NCBI RefSeq assembly: GCF_020882245.1
Contig: NC_083599.1
Coordinates: 78,842,339 to 78,906,338 of the forward strand
Origin: Rhopalosiphum padi
Taxonomy: Eukaryota > Arthropoda > Insecta > Hemiptera > Aphididae
Reading direction: 5' to 3'
DNA length: 64,000 nucleotides
Shown piece after piece: positions 57,091 to 64,000 of this stretch; positions within the stretch are counted from its first letter, which is position 1; each line of letters opens with the position of its first letter. The translations under genes were made by a program, and so were the position numbers. The notes below the pieces were generated by a model. That model was not told the origin of the DNA. It saw only the letters and a list, made by a program, of their open reading frames with translations, and did no database searches.

Positions 57091-58000
57091 TTATGTTTGG
57101 CAATACACTTTTTGTACATTGCTTAAAAATTTAAAAAAAATTGTATCTTGCCTGTTGATAGATCGATACCATGCCTCAATTAAATGACGTGGTAACATAT
57201 CAGCTGATGTTCCATGTATTTTTCGAAGGATTTTAGTTTTTAATACTCCCCATGAACATTCAATTGCTTGTGTGTGAGCTCCAGTAGTTGGATCAACAAA
57301 ATTTTTTGAATGGTTTACTGTTCTATGATCATAGCCTATATTTTTTAAACAAGAATATGCTCTCCATTCATCTGACATTATAATAGAACCAGGTAATATT
57401 TCTTTTTCGATAATCGGAATTAAAGTTTCTCTATCACGTTTTTCTACAACAAAAAATCTTCGTTCCAAATTATCTCCGATTTTACTACATAATCCGAATA
57501 CCCAGGGTCCTTCTAGTCGACGACCATAATTTCTGTTTGATGTAGGTGAATTAGCTAGGTTTATTTGATTTTCTTGATCACTGTCAGAATGGAAGTCTGC
57601 TAAGTTATCTTGTACTTGTTCATGACGCAGATCACCTAGCAGCAGTCTTCCTCGGTTATACTTTCTTCTTCCTCTCAATAACGATTCATCAATTTGTACC
57701 ACTATATTTTGTCCTCCCATCTCTTCACGTTTTTCAAATAATGAACAACACACGTCTCTACACAAATTAAACCAGTCAACAATGGTAGCATTTGAACGGC
57801 CCGTCAAATCAGAAACAGTTTTTATGAGTAAATCTTGTGACCAATAATAAATAAGTTCTAGTATTTGGCCCAAACTGAGATTAGAATTGCATCATGCATT
57901 AAGATCAGTGTATGTAAAAAATCCATTTGTTGATCGAATTGATTTATATGTCTGACATCCTTTTGTGATACATCGTATAAAGTCTATTCGGAATAAGAAA
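57091..58000 (-). pseudogene. Merlin transposase (ISXO2/IS1595-like) with one stop codon
   Basis: Open from about 57891 to the stop at 57091, and open again upstream to about 58000 (RIDFIRCITKGCQTYKSI) with one in-frame TGA at 57892-57894 between. Motifs: VVQIDESLLRGRRKYNRGR (first Asp and Glu), GPWVFGLCSK, IIMSDEWRAYSCLKNIGY (second Asp), HRTVNHSKNFVDPTTGAHTQ and IECSWGVLKTKI (final Glu). This is the IS1595-type DDE domain used by animal Merlin elements. The length suits a Merlin protein. Apart from the single stop no lesion is visible. I could not identify the terminal inverted repeats with confidence. Confidence 0.85.
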
Positions 58001-58191
58001 CACAGTCGGCGGCGTTCAGGTTTCGTCGGCGGCAGTCAGGCACCGCCCATTGTTACCCCCACTGAATCAACTATTTGTTCGTCTGCTAAGCCGACGACAA
58101 CCGACGCGACGTGGTGACGTACAACCACTGGTTGACTCACTGACAGACGCACGTGTTAAGAGGCCGTTCTGGTAGCGAAAAATCGACCGTA

Positions 58192-58514
58192 AAAACATGC
58201 TTTCGTACTTCCCATTTTCCTCAGCTCTCAATAGTAGTAGAAACATGATTTATACACCAAAATAAACTTGAGAAGTTCCTCTAGACGACCTCGTTCCAGA
58301 TTTTTGAATTTTTTTTCAAACCAGAGATATCTGCATTTGAAATTTTCAAAATTTTTAAATTTTTAAAAAAATCATATAAAATAGAAAAAAAAAGATATCA
58401 AAAATCTGGAACGAGCTTATCTAGAGGAACTTCTCAAGTTTATTTTGGTGTATAAATCATATTTCTACTACTATTGAGAGCTGAGGAAAATGGGAAGTAC
58501 GAAAACATGTTTTT
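58192..58514. repeat. 5' subterminal foldback of copy 2
   Basis: Left arm about 58196-58308, right arm about 58394-58513. CATTTTCCTCAGCTCTCAAT on the left is matched exactly in reverse complement on the right, as are AAACTTGAGAAGTTCCTCTA and TCCAGATTTTTGA. Loop about 85 bases, close to that of copy 1. Confidence 0.9.
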
Positions 58515-61500
58515 GCTTAAAAAATCATAAATTTACAGTCGTCATGTGCTGCTCTGCTAAGTATAACGGCAGCGTTCGAGAACAGTGTTCATAGTTCATA
58601 CGCGCGACTGCAGCCGTACCGCACCATAGGTTTAAACTGGTTTTCATATCGCAGTTTATAAATAAATATTGTCAATACGATAACAATTATGTTGGTGACC
58701 GAATAATATTTTAACTGATATCGAATTTTATATTTCGTGTATTATAATTCTGCACGCCGTATTAAAGATCTCACGTTATCATAAAATTATTATAATTTGT
58801 TTAATAAAAGTACGATTTGAATAATTATTTTTTTAATCTTGAAGAGAATTTGATGATTTAGTTAATTTTATTTACGCTGAACCACATATGAAAAAAAAAT
58901 TATGAAATTTAAATCGATATAACAAAAAAACACCTTAGGTACCTACAATCTTGCCGGTTACATATGAATAAATAATAGCCTATTGAATAAAGTGACAAAT
59001 GTAATTAATGTACTTACGATATAACTCGATAACTTATAATAGTCTAAATAATAAGTGATTTAAATCCCTAATTATATTAATTATTTACATAAATCAGTCA
59101 AATACTGTAATTATTTTTAATTAGTAGGTACGTCTATTACAGATTATTTATTTATTAAATTTAATAATAACAAATAAACAAATATAAGCCAATTCAAAAT
59201 ATGACAAAACTAGTTGGCACCGATAAACATTTTTTTTTTTAAATTATTAATTAAATAATTATATTTACAACTAATATAATATACTATAAGTACATATGAT
59301 ACGAGAATGAGAAGCACTCGAGTACAAAATAAATCGTCAAATCGTATAAAATATTAAAATAATAAAGCTATCTAGTTATAATATATCAGAATATTATCTG
59401 TATATCATAATATGATAATGTATAGTAGTAATTACTAATTATTGTTATAATAAATATTTTTTTTTAAATATTAGAAACGGTTTTATTTATTTTTCATTTA
59501 TTACTTTCATTTTTTAATTTTCGCTTTTTTTGTTTTTATATTTTCCAAAATATGTTGAGGATCTAAAATTTTGAAAATTACCAAAAAATGTGTATTTAGA
59601 TATTACCTATCTCCTCCCAAAAACTCCATACCAATCTGAAGTCACTGGACTTATAAAAAGAAACACAATGTCATATTGTAATTCACATTGACTTATTTTA
59701 TTGGCTTTTGGTAATTTTTTTTTAGAGTAATAATAGGTATCACATATGAAAATTTAGTTAGGTACAAACTATAAATTCTTCAAAAACCAAATACAATATA
59801 CAAATTAAACTTCATAGAAAATATAAACAAGTTAATTTGGCATATTTAACTGTCCAATCAATATAAATTGATTAAATTAAAATTGAATTACTTTTTACAA
59901 AATATTAATAATCATACAATTTACTATAAAAAAATCCTTAGACACAATTTTTTTTTTTTAATATGTATTTGAAGTTAAGCTCTACACAGGGCCGTTTTCA
60001 GCCTTTTTGAGGCCCTGGTCAGTGAATTTATTTAATTTAATTTATTCGCAAAGTAAAAATGCTTAAACAATTTAAAACAATGCTCTTTATAAGTTATTTA
60101 TTTCTCAATTACGAAATATCGAAAAATGTATTTTCAGAATTTTTTTACTAGTGTTTTAAGTTAGTATTTTGATAAAATTCATTAAAATCTCAAAAATATA
60201 TAAACTATATAATAAGAAATTTATAAAAATGTCTTCACAAATAATTTTGATATTTTGTAATACTCATTTTTTAAAATAAATAATACTCGTAAATAAATAA
60301 AATAACAGTAGGTACCTATTTATGTATATTTGAAATTTTCACCAAATGTTTATATTATTATTTTTATTATAAAATACAATTTTCAAAATTCTTTAACTCT
60401 TTTTGAACTACTTATATAGGCGTGACAAATATTCATCTATTTAATTTTTTTTCTTCCATAAATGGTTCAACATTTTTAAACATTTAATACAAGATCCTAA
60501 ATAACTTAATTTTTTATGTGTATAAAAATATAAAATACATAAGCGCAATTTTTTATAAATGCATTTGAAGTTTAAGCTTCATTTTAGTCCCTTTAATTGT
60601 GTTTATGCATTTAATCGACTTAAATACTAAATAATCCTAAAAATATTTAAAGTTTACCTAATTGTTTCCCATGATGAACGCACGATAGTTAATTATTAGC
60701 ACCAGTCACTATTTTTTTTGTAAATTTGCTACTACACACTTTTTTTTTTTATTTGCATATCTAGACAATATCAGGGTTATCACTAGTAAAGATAATTTTT
60801 TTTTCGTCTATTTGTCATTTGCTATTGCACACAAAGATAAGGGCTGATCAGCACCTAAGAAAAAGGTTCTACAACAGGTTTGATTATACCACAGACAATT
60901 ATTTAATCTATTCTGTGATTATACCTTGGAATTGTGCCTTGAGGCTTGAATTAAAATAAAAACGAATTAAATTATATAATCCTTATTTAATTATTAAAAA
61001 AAATATTCGTGTTTTATAAAAATATTGTTTTGGATACGAATTGCTAAAATGTCCTCATTCAAGAACTTTGATTTTTTTTTTTTTTGATATCGGTTTTTGT
61101 TTTTAATATATTCATTTTACGTACGGAGATGATTTGTCAGTATATAGGATATATTATATGATAACTTATATTTAAATAATTGTGATGTACAATATTTTAC
61201 TTGATTTCGTAAACAAATTAATTTCATATGCTCATAAAAATTTTTCTATATTGACGCTGGAATTTTTTTTATAGTTATTTGAAGAAAAAGTTATGGATAA
61301 CCTTTGGTTGTGCTTTTTTAACCTTAGATATAAATTATTACAAAAATTTTATGAATTTTCAACTTCAAAATGCCTTGCAAATGTTCGCAATTTTGATATA
61401 TTTTGTAAACATTTGAACTTTTAATGCTTATAAGCAAAAAATGTGACTAACGATTTTTGATTTTTTTTTTTTACTACCATAAGAACAACTTATAATAAAT

Positions 61501-63234
61501 CTTATATTAAATTTTAAAGATTTTTTGAAAGCCGAATTTGTTTTATCGATATTTCAAGAAAAAAATTCCCGTTTTTCCGTTACTTTTTCAAGGTTTTTCC
61601 TGACGCTTTTGAAAACTACTGCACAGCATATTTTACTTTTGACCACAAAGTACCAACTAGATTCAATTTCCTTTTCAAAGAGGGACTGAAGTCAAAAATC
61701 GAAGCACTATTACTACTCTAAAACGTGATGACAGACACAAAAATAAAAATAATAAAAACATTCATATACGTACATAAACATAATAAAATAAAAATTTAAT
61801 GAGAAAATAATTGTGACAAAATTAAATTAGTATACCTAACAGTGATTCATGTTTACTTGCTTACACGTACATACCTACTTAGATTTATAACTGTAAATAA
61901 ATAAAACGACAAACATAATCGTAATACGACATTTTATTTTGAATTTTTTGCATATTTTTCAATAATTTTATCGTTTAGTGTATATAATCTATTTTTCAGC
62001 AATTACAATAAATTTTTGTTACCAAATTTCGATAGGTAATGAAAAAATAAATATTTTTTTTTAAATAGGATTTGATATATTTTAAATACACACCAATTTC
62101 GTCTATTGGTATCTAATATTTGAGATAAATTTATGAATACATATAGTACATTCATTTATATTATTTTATACATTTTTTATTCAACTATAATATGTTTAGT
62201 TTTTTTTTTAAATCTACGAGGTAAAAAGTATAAAATTGTCAAATATTTATATTATTATATTGCATTTTAAATAAACATAAATTGAAAGTAAAATCGTATT
62301 ATTTAAAAGGTATTTTTTTTTTTAATTCGATTCGATATCTATATTTATTAGAGACATATTATCTACATGTTTTGACGATTTTAAGTGTGTATTAGTGCAT
62401 GCTTTTTTAACTAATTTTTAATACATGAATTTCCGGGTCATATATTTATAAATAAAATGTATTTTCTTAGGTTTATTATCAGAGAATACCAAGGTATTCA
62501 ATTTCAATATTTGATGGACAAAAACATTTTTGGAAAAATGGTGGAAGACAAATTTTTTAAATTATGGGGTTGGTTTACGGCGTGTTGGTGCTAATGATGG
62601 GGATATTCTTCGTTGCAGTAGTTATATTAACTATACTTGTGGACACATTTTTGTATCAAACTTTTTGGCAAGACTTTTTTCTAGCATTACCTACCCATAT
62701 AATTTAATACTTCGGTCTCATAAACACAGCTATAGGTACTTGTACATTAAAAATCAAGAGTTTGATGCGTTTGGAAATAATAAACTTTCAGTGTCATAAA
62801 AAAAAAACAATAATTATCCGAATTTGTAGCATGAAATGGTTTAAAACCATCAAAATTAATAATGTATGTATTTATTTATATGAATGAATGTAGTGATTAA
62901 TATATTGATTTGTTTAATTTGTATGTACATTTATTATATTTATAACTATAAATTAAATTGTAATTATATTTTATTCATAACGTTATATTAATCGATGGCA
63001 ATAATTTATAAATTATTAGTATTATTAAATTGTTACTGATAGCTTTTTAAATAATAACTATACGTTGTAAAATAGCTTTTATAGTTTAGTTTAAGTATTT
63101 CCATACATATTTAGGGAACAGAAACTTCAATCAATAATACGATAAATAATATCGTAAAATTAGTTTATGAACGCGCAAGCGAGCGTGCGCTTATCAAATT
63201 CAAAGTTCAAATTACCCCAGTAATATAAATACAA
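58515..63234. other. Interior of copy 2, no gene recognised
   Basis: AT-rich with many T and A runs. 61060-61740 contains an inverted relative of the ATTCTGAACG repeat (CGGAGATGATTTGTCAG near 61122). An 89-codon open stretch at 62530-62799 (GVGLRRVGANDGDILRCSSY) has no family I know; it may be chance or the tail of a captured exon. Confidence 0.45.
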
Positions 63235-63423
63235 AATAGCATTGACGCGAAACGTTCTAGACGGCGGTCCGTGAAATAATAATGTGCCGCTCCTGAGACT
63301 ATTGCGCGTAGCCCCTCTTTGGTAAAAGTGGGCGTGGTTACGGGTGACCGCCGCCGCGGCGATATGAAATTCAACGCCATCTCTTGAGCGTTGTATACGT
63401 TTCACTTTTACCAGAACGGCCTC
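63235..63423. repeat. GC-rich 3' end of copy 2, conserved with copy 1
   Basis: Counterpart of 27590-27790: GTCCGTGAAATAAT, AGTGGGCGTGGTT, GCGGCGATATGAAA, CAACGCCATCTCTTGAGCG and TTGTATACGTTT occur in the same order up to the terminal repeat. Confidence 0.85.
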
Positions 63424-63560
63424 TTAACCGTTACATTTTGAACAATAAACAACGTTTACTGTCCCGTGCGACTGCGGAATTTGTGTTCATTTCGTGACGA
63501 CGCGTGACTGTGTTTGTGTTTAACGTTTTTTACTATTATTTTTTTATAAGTTTGTGTACC

Positions 63561-63647
63561 ATGAGTGGGCCAAGTGAATTTCGTGACATTTCACAGCCAG
63601 ACAAAATGTCTACAATTTCTCCAAAGACAAAGAATAAAAAAGGCAAA
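63561..63647 (+). CDS. Candidate first exon of a gene leaving the window
   Basis: ATG at 63561 opens MSGPSEFRDISQPDKMSTIS and a Lys-rich tail (PKTKNKKGK) up to the donor GTAAGT at 63648. It lies 134 bases beyond copy 2, behind a GC-richer stretch (63428-63540) that could be its promoter. The gene itself is not identifiable from 29 residues. The proposed first exon of element A near 6206 also starts MSG, so a repeat-derived gene is possible. Confidence 0.35.
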
Positions 63648-63702
63648 GTAAGTAAAACATTTTTTTATTGGTTTATTATGCTACATAATTGTTGAATCTA
63701 GG

Positions 63703-63780
63703 ATAAAATATCCAAGGACAAAATATTTACGGACAAAATATCCAACGGTCACAATATCCAAAGACAAAATATCCAAATGT
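63703..63780. repeat. Short tandem repeat of GGACAAAATATCCAA-type units
   Basis: Four to five near-copies at 15-17-base spacing: GGATAAAATATCCAA, GGACAAAATATTTA, GGACAAAATATCCAA, GTCACAATATCCAA, AGACAAAATATCCAA. Each unit is partly palindromic (GGA...TCC). It may be the subterminal part of a further transposon starting in the putative intron. Confidence 0.7.
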
Positions 63781-64000
63781 ATCTGTTTTTCCGAAAATAA
63801 GTACATTACAGTTTACTTTCTAATGGAATTGGCTCAAATATCAAATTATTTAATTATAAAAAAACTACCTACCTAATATAATAATAGTAACAATATCACA
63901 AATGTCAAATTATACTGCACACAATACACATATTAGTCAAATATGCTTAATTAATTTATTTATTTACTTAAATAAATTTGCTAATAAAATAGTTTTTAAA

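Larger units (their letters stand above)
58160..63423. mobile_element. TTAA-family transposon copy 2, non-coding (5264 bp)
   Basis: Flanked by TTAA at 58156-58159 and 63424-63427, with perfect 15-bp inverted ends GAGGCCGTTCTGGTA. Its 5' region (58537-58700) aligns with copy 1 around the P-element site (CGTCATGTGCTGC, ACGGCAGCGTTCGAGAACA, TATCGCAGT), and its last 190 bases align with the copy-1 3' end. No transposase motif was found inside, so it must have relied on protein from another copy. Confidence 0.9.

Noticed and set aside
59994..60030. CAGGGCCGTTTTCAGCC...GGCCCTGG as an hAT terminus
   Set aside because: Only one end is seen; the CAGGGCC/GGCCCTG pair is 30 bases apart and forms a small hairpin, without a partner end or duplication.
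62530..62799. Candidate gene in copy 2 (89 codons)
   Set aside because: No recognised motif, no convincing splice sites, and AT-rich surroundings; left as unassigned interior.
63160..63405. Minus-strand open frame at the 3' end of copy 2
   Set aside because: It covers the conserved GC-rich end and terminal repeat, where the conservation is better explained as cis sequence.
1..64000. CRISPR arrays, bacterial operons or phage features
   Set aside because: No regularly spaced direct repeats with unique spacers; spliced genes and eukaryotic transposons throughout.

Overview
This is strongly AT-rich animal DNA made almost entirely of transposable elements, most of them broken and several inserted inside one another. 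The mix points to an arthropod and best fits an aphid or close relative: ZMYM- and ZBED-type hATs, a THAP/P element, Ginger, Merlin, Harbinger with a BESS protein, DDE-YqaJ elements with TTAA sites, and jockey-like LINEs. The species is inference. I see no complete host gene, no rRNA or tRNA, and no bacterial features. 
 Layout. 1-5.9 kb: pieces of four hAT elements and a ubiquitin-hydrolase-like fragment. 6-28.3 kb: one old two-gene element (called A here) split by two later insertions. The first is a nearly intact hAT at 7958-11913 with a perfect 8-bp target duplication. The second is a 14.8-kb element at 13019-27790 flanked by TTAA. That element encodes a multi-exon DDE transposase joined to a YqaJ-type nuclease, and it was itself hit by a P element (13438-17298, intact four-exon 879-codon gene), a Ginger element (19675-22096, intact two-exon 528-codon gene) and at least three small non-coding elements, which lie in its introns. 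30.1-33.8 kb: a second decayed two-gene element (B), cut by a ZBED hAT. 36.7-40.2 kb: a second coding copy of the TTAA family on the minus strand, next to a decayed P-type transposase. 42-48.8 kb: hAT end, LTR-like repeat, two LINEs, a BESS-domain exon and a Harbinger fragment. 49-58 kb: TTF-finger hAT, an envelope-like ORF, a ZBED hAT, a jockey-like LINE, a MULE remnant and a Merlin transposase with one stop codon. 58.16-63.42 kb: a 5.3-kb non-coding member of the TTAA family with perfect 15-bp inverted ends. 63.4-64 kb: possible first exon of a gene that runs off the window. 
 The most interesting system is the TTAA family. Three members lie in this window, two of them encoding DDE plus nuclease. 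Each has a large foldback just inside its 5' end, but the foldback sequence differs between members while its position is kept. The members also date each other's insertions: the 5.3-kb copy supplies the empty site that proves the P-element insertion in the 14.8-kb copy. Several elements here (P, Ginger, hAT at 8-12 kb, Merlin) look intact or one lesion from intact, so some of this activity may be recent.
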